Part shown: piece after piece, positions 1-12,767 of the stretch
Numbering within the stretch: the first letter of the stretch is position 1
How the letters are laid out: every line of letters starts with the position of its first letter
DNA from: Mixophyes australis
Taxonomy: Eukaryota > Chordata > Amphibia > Anura > Limnodynastidae
Direction of reading: 5' to 3'
Assembly: GCA_036250195.1 (NCBI GenBank)
Contig: JAVHZZ010000075.1
Span: forward strand, 124,001-188,000
Length of the DNA: 64,000 nt
Notes under the pieces: model-generated
The model's database searches: none
What the model was told of the DNA's origin: nothing
Seen by the model: only the letters and a program-made list of their open reading frames with translations
Program-made: the position numbers and the translations under genes

Positions 1-454
1 AGTATAAAAATAAGAATAAGTATAAAAATAAGTATAAAAATAAGAATAAAAAAAAAAATTAGTATAAGAATAAGTATAAAAATAAGTGTAAAAATAAGAA
101 TAAAAAAAAAAAGTATAAAAATAAGAATAAGTATAAAAATAAGTATAAAAATAATAATAAAACAAAAATAAGTATAAAAATAAGAATAAAACAAAAATAA
201 GTATAAAAATAAGAATAAACAAAAATAAGTATAAAAATAAGAATAAAAAAAATTGTATAAAAATAAGAATAAGTATAAAAATAAGAATAAAAAAATAATT
301 AGTATAAAAATAGGAATAAGTATAAAAATAAGTATAAAAATGTATAAAAATAAGTATAAGTATAAAAATAAGTATAAAAATATGAATAAAAAAAAAGTAT
401 AAGAATAAGTATAATAATAAGTATAAAAATAAGAAAAAAACAAAAATACATATA
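1..454 (+). repeat. GTGTA-TAGG-CATAT segment, left-truncated
   Basis: The window opens inside this segment. It has a GTGTA box at 86, AATAATAATAAAAC near 147, a TAGG box at 311, AAAAATGTATAAAA near 336, and a CATAT box near 449. The same order recurs at 31.3-31.7, 38.6-39.0 and 52.3-52.8 kb, so the missing left part probably resembles the GGTA-box sequence found there. Confidence 0.85.
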
Positions 455-1395
455 AAAATAAGAATAAGTATAAAAATAAGAATAAAATAAAAATAAGTAT
501 AAAAATAAGAATAAAAAAAAATAGTATAAAAATAAGAATAAAACAAAAATAAGTATAAAAATAAGAATAAACAAAAAGGATAAAAATAAGAATAAGTATA
601 AAAATAAGAATAAAAAAGTATAAAAATAAGAATAAGTATAAAAATAAGTATAAAAATAAGTATAAAAAAAAATTAGTATAAAAATAAGAATAAGTATAAA
701 AATAAGTATAAAAATAAGAATAAGTATAAAAATAAGAATAAAACAAAAATAAGTATAAAAATAAGAATAAAAAAAATAAGTATAAAAATAAGAATAAAAC
801 ACAAATAAGTATAAAAATAAGAATAATAAAAGGATACAAATAAGAATAAGTATAAAAATTAGAATAAGTATAAAAATAAGAATAAAAAAAAGTATAAAAT
901 AAGAATAAGTATAAAAATAAGTATAAAAATAAGAATAAAACAAAAATAAGTATAAAAATAAGAATAAACAAAAATAAGTATAAAAATAAGAATAAAAAAA
1001 ATTGTATAAAAATAAGTATAAGTATAAAAATAAGTATAAAAATAAGAATAAAAAAAAAGTATAAGAATAAGTATAATAATAAGTATAAAAATAAGAAAAA
1101 AACAAAAATACATATAAAAATAAGAATAAGTATAAAAATAAGAATAAAATAAAAATAAGTATAAAAATAAGAATAAAAAAAAAATAGTATAAAAATAAGA
1201 ATAAAACAAAAATAAGTATAAAAATAAGAATAAACAAAAGGATAAAAATAAGAATAAGTATAAAAATAAGAATAAAAAAAGTATAAAAATAAGAATAAGT
1301 ATAAAAATAAGTATAAAAATAAGTATAACAAAAATTAGTATAAAAATAAGAATAAGTATAAAAATAAGTATAAAAATCAGAATAAAAAAAAAATT
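455..1395 (+). repeat. Block X, 941-base unit, copy 1
   Basis: The unit begins in AATAAAATAAAAATAAG. It contains CAAAAAGGATAAAAAT (573), a CACAAAT variant (about 811), the GGATAC box (832), a CATAT box (1111) and CAAAAGGATAAAAAT (about 1235), and it ends in the A10T3 tract near 1390. It aligns with the next unit at an offset of 941-942. One clear difference is a shortened A4 run at 892-900. Confidence 0.9.
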
Positions 1396-2345
1396 TGTAT
1401 AAGAATAAGTATAAAAATAAGAATAAAATAAAAATAAGTATAAAAATAAGAATAAAAAAAAATAGTATAAAAATAAGAATAAAACAAAAATAAGTATAAA
1501 AATAAGAATAAACAAAAAGGATAAAAATAAGAATAAGTATAAAAATAAGAATAAAAAAGTATAAAAATAAGAATAAGTATAAAAATAAGTATAAAAATAA
1601 GTATAAAAAAAAATTAGTATAAAAATAAGAATAAGTATAAAAATAAGTATAAAAATAAGAATAAGTATAAAAATAAGAATAAAACAAAAATAAGTATAAA
1701 AATAAGAATAAAAAAAATAAGTATAAAAATAAGAATAAAACACAAATAAGTATAAAAATAAGAATAATAAAAGGATACAAATAAGAATAAGTATAAAAAT
1801 TAGAATAAGTATAAAAATAAGAATAAAAAAAAGTATAAAAATAAGAATAAGTATAAAAATAAGTATAAAAATAAGAATAAAACAAAAATAAGTATAAAAA
1901 TAAGAATAAACAAAAATAAGTATAAAAATAAGAATAAAAAAAATTGTATAAAAATAAGTATAAGTATAAAAATAAGTATAAAAATAAGAATAAAAAAAAA
2001 GTATAAGAATAAGTATAATAATAAGTATAAAAATAAGAAAAAAACAAAAATACATATAAAAATAAGAATAAGTATAAAAATAAGAATAAAATAAAAATAA
2101 GTATAAAAATAAGAATAAAAAAAAAATAGTATAAAAATAAGAATAAAACAAAAATAAGTATAAAAATAAGAATAAACAAAAGGATAAAAATAAGAATAAG
2201 TATAAAAATAAGAATAAAAAAAGTATAAAAATAAGAATAAGTATAAAAATAAGTATAAAAATAAGTATAACAAAAATTAGTATAAGAATAAGTATAAAAA
2301 TAAGTATAAAAATCAGAATAAAAAAAAATTTTGTATAAGAATAAG
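1396..2345 (+). repeat. Block X, 941-base unit, copy 2
   Basis: This is the tandem partner of the preceding unit: GGATAC box at 1773, CATAT box at 2053, and an A9T4 tract near 2320. It lacks one 12-base word beside the AACAAAAATTAG linker near 2275. It ends where AAGTATCAAAATAAG (2358) replaces the start of a third unit. Confidence 0.9.
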
Positions 2346-2626
2346 TATAAAAATAAGTATCAAAATAAGAATAAACAAAAAATAGTATAAAAATAAGAAT
2401 AAGTATAAAAATAACTATAAAAATAAGAATAAAAAAGTATAAGAATAAGAATAAGTATAAAAATAAGTATAAAAATAAGAATAAAAAAAAATTAGTATAA
2501 AAATAAGAATAAAAGAAATTAATATAAAAATAAGAATAAGTATAAAAATAAGTATAAAAATAATAATAAAACAAAAATAAGTATAAAAATAAGAATAAAC
2601 AAAAATAAGTATAAAAATTAAAAAAT
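2346..2626 (+). repeat. GTATC block 1
   Basis: It contains AAGTATCAAAATAAG (2358), CAAAAAATAGTAT, ATAACTATAAAAAT (about 2413) and AAAAGAAATTAATAT (about 2513). It separates block X from the type-1 TGTATT box. Equivalent segments lie at 7656-7841, 15751-16042 and 22981-23273. Confidence 0.85.
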
Positions 2627-3032
2627 ATGTATTAAAATAAGTTTAAAAATCAGAATAAGTATAAAAATAAGTATAAAAATAAGAATAAAACAAAAATAAG
2701 TATAAAAATAAGAATAAACAAAAATAAGTATAAAAATAAGAATAAAAAAAATTGTATAAAAATAAGTAGAAGTATAAAAATAAGTATAAAAATAAGAATA
2801 AACAAAAATAAGTATAAAAATTAAAAAATATGTATTAAAATAAGTTTAAAAATCAGAATAAGTATAAAAATAAGTATAAAAATAAGAATAAAACAAAAAT
2901 AAGTATAAAAATAAGAATAAACAAAAATAAGTATAAAAATAAGAATAAAAAAAATTGTATAAAAATAAGTAGAAGTATAAAAATAAGTATAAAAATAAGA
3001 ATAAAAAAAAAGTATAAGAATAAGTATAATAA
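2627..3032 (+). repeat. 203-base tandem duplication with type-1 TGTATT box
   Basis: Two copies start at 2627 and 2830. Each has the TGTATT box, AAGTTTAAAAATCAG and a private AAGTAGAAGTAT variant (2766 and 2969, exactly 203 apart). Homologous segments at 7842, 16043 and 23274 are single copy, so the duplication is local to this cycle. Confidence 0.9.
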
Positions 3033-3783
3033 TAAGTATAAAAATAAGAAAAAAACAAAAATACATATAAAAATAAGAATAAGTATAAAAATAAGAATAA
3101 AATAAAAATAAGTATAAAAATAAGAATAAAAAAAAATAGTATAAAAATAAGAATAAAACAAAAATAAGTATAAAAATAAGAATAAACAAAAAGGATAAAA
3201 ATAAGAATAAGTATAAAAATAAGAATAAAAAAAGTATAAAAATAAGAATAAGTATAAAAATAAGTATAAAAATAAGTATAAAAAAAAATTAGTATAAAAA
3301 TAAGAATAAGTATAAAAATAAGTATAAAAATAAGAATAAGTATAAAAATAAGAATAAAACAAAAATAAGTATAAAAATAAGAATAAAAAAAAATAAGTAT
3401 AAAAATAAGAATAAAACACAAATAAGTATAAAAATAAGAATAAAAAAGGATAAAAATAAGAATAAGTATAAAAATTAGAATAAGTATAAAAATAAGAATA
3501 AAAAAAAGTATAAAATTAAGAATAAGTATAAAAATAAGTATAAAAATAAGAATAAAAAAAAATTAGTATAAAAATAAGAATAAGTATAAAAATAAGTATA
3601 AAAATAAGAATAAAAAAAAAAATTAGTATAAGAATAAGTATAAAAATAAGTATAAAAATAAGAATAAAAAAAAAATTAGTATAAAAATAAGAATAAGTAT
3701 AAAAATAAGTATAAAAATAAGAATAAAACAAAAATAAGTATAAAAATAAGAATAAACAAAAATAAGTATAAAAATTAAAAAAA
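3033..3783 (+). repeat. CATAT-GGATA-CACAAAT segment, cycle 1
   Basis: A CATAT box lies near 3063, followed by AATAAAATAAAAATAAG, CAAAAAGGATAAAAAT (about 3188), AAAACACAAATAAG (about 3416) and GTATAAAATTAAG (about 3508). It aligns with 8045-8794 at an offset of 5012 and with about 16.25-17.05 kb. Confidence 0.88.
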
Positions 3784-4550
3784 ATGTATTAAAATAAGTA
3801 TAAAAATCAGAATAAGTATAAAAATAAGAATAAAACAAAAATAAGTATAAAAATAAGAATAAGAAAAAAAAGTATAAAAATAAGAATAAGTAAAATTAGT
3901 ATAAAAATAAGAATAAACAAAAAGTATAAGAATAAGTATAATAATAAGTATAAAAATAAGAATAAAACAAAAATACATATAAAAATAAGAATAAGTAAAA
4001 AAATAAGTACAAAAATAAGAATAAAAAAAAGTATAAAATTAAGAATAAGTATAAAAATAAGTATAAAAATAAGAATAAAAAAAAAATAAGTATAAAAATA
4101 AGAATAAGAAAAAAAAGTATAAAAATAAGAATAAAAAAAATTAGTATAAAAATAAGAATAAACAAAAAGTATAAGAATAAGTATAATAATAAGTATAAAA
4201 ATAAGAATAAAACAAAAATACATATAAAAATAAGAATAAGTAAAAAAATAAGTACAAAAATAAGAATAAAAAAAAGTATAAAATTAAGAATAAGTATAAA
4301 AATAAGTATAAAAATAAGAATAAAAAAAAAATAAGTATAAAAATAAGAATAAGAAAAAAAAGTATAAAAATAAGAATAAGTAAAAATAAGTATAAAAATA
4401 AGAATAAAAAAAATTAGTATAAAAATAAGAATAAACAAAAAGTATAAGAATAAGTATAATAATAAGTATAAAAATAAGTATAAAAATCAGAATAAAAAAA
4501 AATTAGTATAAGAATAAGTATAAAAATAAGTATAAGAATAAACAAAAAAT
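3784..4550 (+). repeat. TGTATT to GGTA segment with 245/273-base duplication
   Basis: After the type-2 TGTATT box, a unit starting at AATTAGTATAAAAATAAG is present at 3895-4139 and again at 4140-4412. A third, partial copy begins at 4413. Each of the first two copies has a CATAT box (3976 and 4221, 245 apart) and AAGTAAAAAAATAAGTAC. The second copy is 28 bases longer. Homologous segments at 8.8-9.3 and 17.05-17.6 kb have a single CATAT box, so this duplication is also local. Confidence 0.87.
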
Positions 4551-5411
4551 GGTATAAAAATAAGAATAAGTATAAAATAACTATAAAAATAAGAATAAAA
4601 AAAGTATAAGAATAAGAATAAGTATAAAAATAAGTATAAAAATAAGAATAAAAAAAAAATTAGTATAAAAATAAGAATAAAAGAAATTAGTATAAAAATA
4701 AGAATAAGTATAAAAATAAGTATAAAAATAAGAATAAAACAAAAATAAGTATAAAAATAAGAATAAGAAAAAAAAGTATAAAAATAAGAATAAGAAAAAA
4801 TAAGTATAAAAATAAGAATAAAAAAAATGAGTATAAAAATAAGAATAAACAAAAAGTATAAGAATAAGTATAATAATAAGTATAAAAATAAGAATAAAAC
4901 AAAAATACATATAAAAATAAGAATAAGTAAAAAAATAAGTACAAAAATAAGAATAAAAAAAAGTATAAAATTAAGAATAAGTATAAAAATAAGTATAAAA
5001 ATAAGAATAAAAAAAAAAATTAGTATAAAAATAAGAATAAGTACAAAAATAAGTATAAAAATAAGAATAAAACAAAAATAAGTATAGAAATAAGAATAAG
5101 AAAAAAAAGTATAAAAATAAGAATAAGTATAAAAATAAGTATAAAAATAAGAATAAAAATAAAATTAGTATAAAAATAAGAATAAAAGAAATTAGTATAA
5201 AAATAAGAATAAGTATAAAAATAAGTATAAAAATAAGAATAAAAAAAAAAATTAGTATAAGAATAAGTATAAAAATAAGTGTAAAAATAAGAATAAAAAA
5301 AAAAAAGTATAAAAATAAGAATAAGTATAAAAATAAGTATAAAAATAAGAATAAAACAAAAATAAGTATAAAAATAAGAATAAACAAAAATAAGTATAAA
5401 AATTAAAAAAA
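4551..5411 (+). repeat. GGTA-ATGAG-TAGA-GTGTA segment
   Basis: The order is GGTA box (4551), AAAAGAAATTAGTAT, ATGAG box (4827), CATAT box (4909), TAGA box (about 5083), an unusual AAAAATAAAATTAG linker (about 5157), and GTGTA box (5279), ending at the next TGTATT box. Here GTGTA is separated from GGTA by about 730 bases. At 9345 and 17576 the separation is 223, so an ATGAG/TAGA block has apparently been inserted. Confidence 0.85.
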
Positions 5412-5984
5412 ATGTATTAAAATAAGTATAAAAATCAGAATAAGTATAAAAATAAGAATAAAACAAAAATAAGTATAAAAATAAGAATAAGAAAAAAAAG
5501 TATAAAAATAAGAATAAGTAAAAATAAGTATAAAAATAAGAATAAAAAAAATTAGTATAAAAATAAGAATAAACAAAAAGTATAAGAATAAGTATAATAA
5601 TAAGTATAAAAATAAGAATAAAACAAAAATACATATAAAAATAAGAATAAGTAAAAAAATAAGTACAAAAATAAGAATAAAAAAAAGTATAAAATTAAGA
5701 ATAAGTATAAAAATAAGTATAAAAATAAGAATAAAAATAAAATTAGTATAAAAATAAGAATAAAAGAAATTAGTATAAAAATAAGAATAAGTATAAAAAT
5801 AAGTATAAAAATAATAATAAAACAAAAATAAGTATAAAAATAAGAATAAGTATAAAAATAAGTATAAAAATAAGAATAAAACAAAAATAAGTATAAAAAT
5901 AAGAATAAACAAAAATAAGTATAAAAATAAGAATAAAAAAAATTGTATAAAAATAAGAATAAGTATAAAAATAAGAATAAAAAA
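5412..5984 (+). repeat. TGTATT-CATAT segment leading to block X
   Basis: The segment starts with a type-2 TGTATT box and has a CATAT box near 5634. It has a second copy of the AAAAATAAAATTAG linker (about 5728) and AAAAGAAATTAG (about 5762), then AATAATAATAAAAC (about 5811). The shared rare linker indicates duplication of the 5080-5180 stretch, at a distance of about 570. Confidence 0.8.
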
Positions 5985-7655
5985 ATAATTAGTATAAAAA
6001 TAGGAATAAGTATAAAAATAAGAATAAACAAAAAGGATAAAAATAAGAATAAGTATAAAAATAAGAATAAAAAAGTATAAAAATAAGAATAAGTATAAAA
6101 ATAAGTATAAAAATAAGTATAAAAAAAAATTAGTATAAAAATAAGAATAAGTATAAAAATAAGTATAAAAATAAGAATAAGTATAAAAATAAGAATAAAA
6201 CAAAAATAAGAATAAAAAAAATAAGTATAAAAATAAGAATAAAACACAAATAAGTATAAAAATAAGAATAATAAAAGGATACAAATAAGAATAAGTATAA
6301 AAATTAGAATAAGTATAAAAATAAGAATAAAAAAAAGTATAAAAAATAAGAATAAGTATAAAAATAAGTATAAAAATAAGAATAAAACAAAAATAAGTAT
6401 AAAAATAAGAATAAACAAAAATAAGTATAAAAATAAGAATAAAAAAAATTGTATAAAAATAAGTATAAGTATAAAAATAAGTATAAAAATAAGAATAAAA
6501 AAAAAGTATAAGAATAAGTATAATAATAAGTATAAAAATAAGAAAAAAACAAAAATACATATAAAAATAAGAATAAGTATAAAAATAAGAATAAAATAAA
6601 AATAAGTATAAAAATAAGAATAAAAAAAAAATAGTATAAAAATAAGAATAAAACAAAAATAAGTATAAAAATAAGAATAAACAAAAGGATAAAAATAAGA
6701 ATAAGTATAAAAATAAGAATAAAAAAAGTATAAAAATAAGAATAAGTATAAAAATAAGTATAAAAATAAGTATAACAAAAATTAGTATAAAAATAAGAAT
6801 AAGTATAAAAATAAGTATAAAAATCAGAATAAAAAAAAATTTGTATAAGAATAAGTATAAAAATAAGAATAAAATAAAAATAAGTATAAAAATAAGAATA
6901 AAAAAAAATAGTATAAAAATAAGAATAAAACAAAAATAAGTATAAAAATAAGAATAAACAAAAAGGATAAAAATAAGAATAAGTATAAAAATAAGAATAA
7001 AACAAAAATAAGTATAAAAATAAGAATAAAAAAAATAAGTATAAAAATAAGAATAAAACACAAATAAGTATAAAAATAAGAATAATAAAAGGATACAAAT
7101 AAGAATAAGTATAAAAATTAGAATAAGTATAAAAATAAGAATAAAAAAAAGTATAAAAATAAGAATAAGTATAAAAATAAGTATAAAAATAAGAATAAAA
7201 CAAAAATAAGTATAAAAATAAGAATAAACAAAAATAAGTATAAAAATAAGAATAAAAAAAATTGTATAAAAATAAGTATAAGTATAAAAATAAGTATAAA
7301 AATAAGAATAAAAAAAAAGTATAAGAATAAGTATAATAATAAGTATAAAAATAAGAAAAAAACAAAAATACATATAAAAATAAGAATAAGTATAAAAATA
7401 AGAATAAAATAAAAATAAGTATAAAAATAAGAATAAAAAAAAAATAGTATAAAAATAAGAATAAAACAAAAATAAGTATAAAAATAAGAATAAACAAAAG
7501 GATAAAAATAAGAATAAGTATAAAAATAAGAATAAAAAAAGTATAAAAATAAGAATAAGTATAAAAATAAGTATAAAAATAAGTATAACAAAAATTAGTA
7601 TAAAAATAAGAATAAGTATAAAAATAAGTATAAAAATCAGAATAAAAAAAAAAAT
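5985..7655 (+). repeat. Block X, second occurrence (two units, one shortened)
   Basis: It starts at a TAGG box (6001) fused directly to CAAAAAGGATAAAAAT. GGATAC boxes lie at 6278 and 7091, only 813 apart, because the second unit lacks about 128 bases near 6990. A 12-base word is missing near 6205. It ends in an A11T2 tract before GTATC at 7681. Confidence 0.87.
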
Positions 7656-7841
7656 TGTATAAGAATAAGTATAAAAATAAGTATCAAAATAAGAATAAAA
7701 AAAAAATTAGTATAAAAATAAGAATAAAAGAAATTAATATAAAAATAAGAATAAGTATAAAAATAAGTATAAAAATAATAATAAAACAAAAATAAGTATA
7801 AAAATAAGAATAAACAAAAATAAGTATAAAAATTAAAAAAT
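7656..7841 (+). repeat. GTATC block 2, shortened
   Basis: AAGTATCAAAATAAG (7681) is followed directly by AAAAGAAATTAATAT. The ATAACTAT portion present in the other three GTATC blocks is missing, a loss of about 108 bases. Confidence 0.85.
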
Positions 7842-8794
7842 ATGTATTAAAATAAGTTTAAAAATCAGAATAAGTATAAAAATAAGTATAAAAATAAGAA
7901 TAAAACAAAAATAAGTATAAAAATAAGAATAAACAAAAATAAGTATAAAAATAAGAATAAAAAAAATTGTATAAAAATAAGTAGAAGTATAAAAATAAGT
8001 ATAAAAATAAGAATAAAAAAAAAGTATAAGAATAAGTATAATAATAAGTATAAAAATAAGAAAAAAACAAAAATACATATAAAAATAAGAATAAGTATAA
8101 AAATAAGAATAAAATAAAAATAAGTATAAAAATAAGAATAAAAAAAAATAGTATAAAAATAGGAATAAAACAAAAATAAGTATAAAAATAAGAATAAACA
8201 AAAAGGATAAAAATAAGAATAAGTATAAAAATAAGAATAAAAAAAGTATAAAAATAAGAATAAGTATAAAAATAAGTATAAAAATAAGTATAAAAAAAAA
8301 TTAGTATAAAAATAAGAATAAGTATAAAAATAAGTATAAAAATAAGAATAAGTATAAAAATAAGAATAAAACAAAAATAAGTATAAAAATAAGAATAAAA
8401 AAAAATAAGTATAAAAATAAGAATAAAACACAAATAAGTATAAAAATAAGAATAAAAAAGGATAAAAATAAGAATAAGTATAAAAATTAGAATAAGTATA
8501 AAAATAAGAATAAAAAAAAGTATAAAATTAAGAATAAGTATAAAAATAAGTATAAAAATAAGAATAAAAAAAAATTAGTATAAAAATAAGAATAAGTATA
8601 AAAATAAGTATAAAAATAAGAATAAAAAAAAAATTAGTATAAGAATAAGTATAAAAATAAGTATAAAAATAAGAATAAAAAAAAAATTAGTATAAAAATA
8701 AGAATAAGTATAAAAATAAGTATAAAAATAAGAATAAAACAAAAATAAGTATAAAAATAAGAATAAACAAAAATAAGTATAAAAATTAAAAAAA
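7842..8794 (+). repeat. Type-1 TGTATT segment, cycle 2
   Basis: It matches 2830-3783 at an offset of 5012 almost base for base: AAGTAGAAGTAT, CATAT box, CAAAAAGGATAAAAAT, CACAAAT and GTATAAAATTAAG. Visible differences include a G for A near 8162. It also matches 16043 onward (offset 8201, later 8261 after one inserted 60-base sentence). Confidence 0.9.
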
Positions 8795-9344
8795 ATGTAT
8801 TAAAATAAGTATAAAAATCAGAATAAGTATAAAAATAAGAATAAAACATAAATAAGTATAAAAATAAGAATAAGAAAAAAAAGTATAAAAATAAGAATAA
8901 GTAAAAATAAGTATAAAAATAAGAATAAAAAAAATTAGTATAAAAATAAGAATAAACAAAAAGTATAAGAATAAGTATAATAATAAGTATAAAAATAAGA
9001 ATAAAACAAAAATACATATAAAAATAAGAATAAGTAAAAAAATAAGTACAAAAATAAGAATAAAAAAAAGTATAAAATTAAGAATAAGTATAAAAATAAG
9101 TATAAAAATAAGAATAAAAAAAAAATAAGTATAAAAATAAGAATAAGAAAAAAAAGTATAAAAATAAGAATAAGTAAAAATAAGTATAAAAATAAGAATA
9201 AAAAAAATTAGTATAAAAATAAGAATAAACAAAAAGTATAAGAATAAGTATAATAATAAGTATAAAAATAAGTATAAAAATCAGAATAAAAAAAAATTAG
9301 TATAAGAATAAGTATAAAAATAAGTATAAGAATAAACAAAAAAT
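8795..9344 (+). repeat. TGTATT-CATAT segment before GGTA, cycle 2
   Basis: It holds a TGTATT box and one CATAT box (about 9015) with AAGTAAAAAAATAAGTAC and AAGAAAAAAAAGTAT linkers, then AAACAAAAAATGG. This is the single-copy form of the segment duplicated at 3895-4412. Confidence 0.87.
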
Positions 9345-10287
9345 GGTATAAAAATAAGAATAAGTATAAAATAACTATAAAAATAAGAATAAAAAAAGTA
9401 TAAGAATAAGAATAAGTATAAAAATAAGTATAAAAATAAGAATAAAAAAAAAATTAGTATAAAAATAAGAATAAAAGAAATTAGTATAAAAATAAGAATA
9501 AGTATAAAAATAAGTATAAAAATAAGAATAAAAAAAAAAATTAGTATAAGAATAAGTATAAAAATAAGTGTAAAAATAAGAATAAAAAAAAAAAGTATAA
9601 AAATAAGAATAAGTATAAAAATAAGTATAAAAATAATAATAAAACAAAAATAAGTATAAAAATAAGAATAAGTATAAAAATAAGTTTAAAAATAAGAATA
9701 AAACAAAAATAAGTATAAAAATAAGAATAAACAAAAATAAGTATAAAAATAAGAATAAAAAAAATTGTATAAAAATAAGAATAAGTATAAAAATAAGAAT
9801 AAAAAAATAATTGGTATAAAAATAGGAATAAGTATAAAAATAAGTATAAAACTAAAAATGTATAAAAATAAGTATAAGTATAAAAATAAGTATAAAAATA
9901 AGAATAAAAAAAAAGTATAAGAATAAGTATAATAATAAGTATAAAAATAAGAAAAAAACAAAAATACATATAAAAATAAGAATAAGTATAAAAATAAGAA
10001 TAAAATAAAAATAAGTATAAAAATAAGAATAAAAAAAAATAGTATAAAAATAAGAATAAAACAAAAATAAGTATAAAAATAAGAATAAACAAAAAGGATA
10101 AAAATAAGAATAAGTATAAAAATAAGAATAAAAAAAGTATAAAAATAAGAATAAGTATAAAAATAAGTATAAAAAAAAATTAGTATAAAAATAAGAATAA
10201 GTATAAAAATAAGTATAAAAATAAGAATAAAACAAAAATAAGTATAAAAATAAGAATAAACAAAAATAAGTATAAAAATTAAAAAAA
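9345..10287 (+). repeat. GGTA-GTGTA-TAGG-CTAAAAATG-CATAT segment
   Basis: It contains the GGTA box (9345), GTGTA (9568), AAGTTTAAAAATAAG (about 9682), TAGG (9823), AACTAAAAATGTATAAA (about 9849), CATAT (about 9967) and CAAAAAGGATAAAAAT. The whole segment recurs at 17576-18518 at a constant offset of 8231. A rare TTGGTATAAAAATAGG variant occurs in both. Confidence 0.9.
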
Positions 10288-11005
10288 ATGTATTAAAATA
10301 AGTATAAAAATCAGAATAAGTATAAAAATAAGAATAAAACAAAAATAAGTATAAAAATAAGAATAAGAAAAAAAAGTATAAAAATAAGAATAAGTAAAAA
10401 TAAGTACAAAAATAAGAATAAAAAAAAGTATAAAATTAAGAATAAGTATAAAAATAAGTATAAAAATAAGAATAAAAAAAAATTAGTATAAAAATAAGAA
10501 TAAGTATAAAAATAAGTATAAAAATAAGAATAAAAAAAAAAATTAGTATAAGAATAAGTATAAAAATAAGTATAAAAATAAGAATAAAAAAAAAATTAGT
10601 ATAAAAATAAGAATAAGTATAAAAATAAGTATAAAAATAAGAATAAAACAAAAATAAGTATAAAAAATAAGAATAAGAAAAAAAAGTATAAAAATAAGAA
10701 TAAAAAAAATGAGTATAAAAATAAGAATAAACAAAAAGTATAAGAATAAGTATAATAATAAGTATAAAAATAAGAATAAAACAAAAATACATATAAAAAT
10801 AAGAATAAGTAAAAAAATAAGTACAAAAATAAGAATAAAAAAAAGTATAAAATTAAGAATAAGTATAAAAATAAGTATAAAAATAAGAATAAAAAAAAAT
10901 TAGTATAAGAATAAGTATAAAAATAAGTATAAAAATAAGAATAAAAAAAAAATTAGTATAAAAAAAAGAATAAGTACAAAAATAAGTATAAAAATAAGAA
11001 TAAAA
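10288..11005 (+). repeat. TGTATT-ATGAG unit, about 1 kb, first copy
   Basis: TGTATT box 10288, ATGAG box 10709, CATAT box about 10791. It aligns with 11298 onward at an offset of 1009-1010, giving a tandem pair. It has an extra A in an A5 run near 10664, an A for T at about 10969, and one 60-base sentence (about 10945) that is absent from the next copy. Confidence 0.85.
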
Positions 11006-12767
11006 CAAAAATAAGTATAGAAATAAGAATAAGAAAAAAAGTATAAAAATAAGAATAAGTATAAAAATAAGTATAAAAATAAGAATAAAAAAAAATAGTA
11101 TAAAAATAAGAATAAAACAAAAATAAGTATAAAAATAAGAATAAACAAAAAGGATAAAAATAAGAATAAGTATAAAAATAAGAATAAAAAAAGTATAAAA
11201 ATAAGAATAAGTATAAAAATAAGTATAAAAATAAGAATAAAACAAAAATAAGTATAAAAATAAGAATAAACAAAAATAAGTATAAAAATTAAAAAAAATG
11301 TATTAAAATAAGTATAAAAATCAGAATAAGTATAAAAATAAGAATAAAACAAAAATAAGTATAAAAATAAGAATAAGAAAAAAAAGTATAAAAATAAGAA
11401 TAAGTAAAAATAAGTACAAAAATAAGAATAAAAAAAAGTATAAAATTAAGAATAAGTATAAAAATAAGTATAAAAATAAGAATAAAAAAAAATTAGTATA
11501 AAAATAAGAATAAGTATAAAAATAAGTATAAAAATAAGAATAAAAAAAAAAATTAGTACAAGAATAAGTATAAAAATAAGTATAAAAATAAGAATAAAAA
11601 AAAAATTAGTATAAAAATAAGAATAAGTATAAAAATAAGTATAAAAATAAGAATAAAACAAAAATAAGTATAAAAATAAGAATAAGAAAAAAAAGTATAA
11701 AAATAAGAATAAAAAAAATGAGTATAAAAATAAGAATAAACAAAAAGTATAAGAATAAGTATAATAATAAGTATAAAAATAAGAATAAAACAAAAATACA
11801 TATAAAAATAAGAATAAGTAAAAAAATAAGTACAAAAATAAGAATAAAAAAAAGTATAAAATTAAGAATAAGTATAAAAATAAGTATAAAAATAAGAATA
11901 AAAAAAAATTAGTATAAGAATAAGTATAAAAATAAGTATAAAAATAAGAATAAAACAAAAATAAGTATAGAAATAAGAATAAGAAAAAAAAGTATAAAAA
12001 TAAGAATAAGTATAAAAATAAGTATAAAAATAAGAATAAAACAAAAATAAGTATAAAAATAAGAATAAACAAAAATAAGTATAAAAATAAGAATAAAAAA
12101 AATTGTATAAAAATAAGAATAAGTATAAAAATAAGAATAAAAAAATAATTAGTATAAAAATAGGAATAAGTATAAAAATAAGAATAAACAAAAAGGATAA
12201 AAATAAGAATAAGTATAAAAATAAGAATAAAAAAGTATAAAAATAAGAATAAGTATAAAAATAAGTATAAAAATAAGTATAAAAAAAAATTAGTATAAAA
12301 ATAAGAATAAGTATAAAAATAAGTATAAAAATAAGAATAAGTATAAAAATAAGAATAAAACAAAAATAAGTATAAAAATAAGAATAAAAAAAATAAGTAT
12401 AAAAATAAGAATAAAACACAAATAAGTATAAAAATAAGAATAATAAAAGGATACAAATAAGAATAAGTATAAAAATTAGAATAAGTATAAAAATAAGAAT
12501 AAAAAAAAGTATAAAAATAAGAATAAGTATAAAAATAAGTATAAAAATAAGAATAAAACAAAAATAAGTATAAAAATAAGAATAAACAAAAATAAGTATA
12601 AAAATAAGAATAAAAAAAATTGTATAAAAATAAGTATAAGTATAAAAATAAGTATAAAAATAAGAATAAAAAAAAAGTATAAGAATAAGTATAATAATAA
12701 GTATAAAAATAAGAAAAAAACAAAAATACATATAAAAATAAGAATAAGTATAAAAATAAGAATAAAA
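11006..12767 (+). repeat. 1762-base unit, copy 1
   Basis: It begins at AAAACAAAAATAAG before a TAGA box. It contains GGATA, TGTATT (11298), ATGAG (11718), a second TAGA box (about 11966), TAGG (12161), GGATAC (12449) and CATAT (12729). It is a composite of the 1-kb TGTATT-ATGAG unit and part of block X. The next unit aligns at an offset of exactly 1762 for every landmark. Confidence 0.9.
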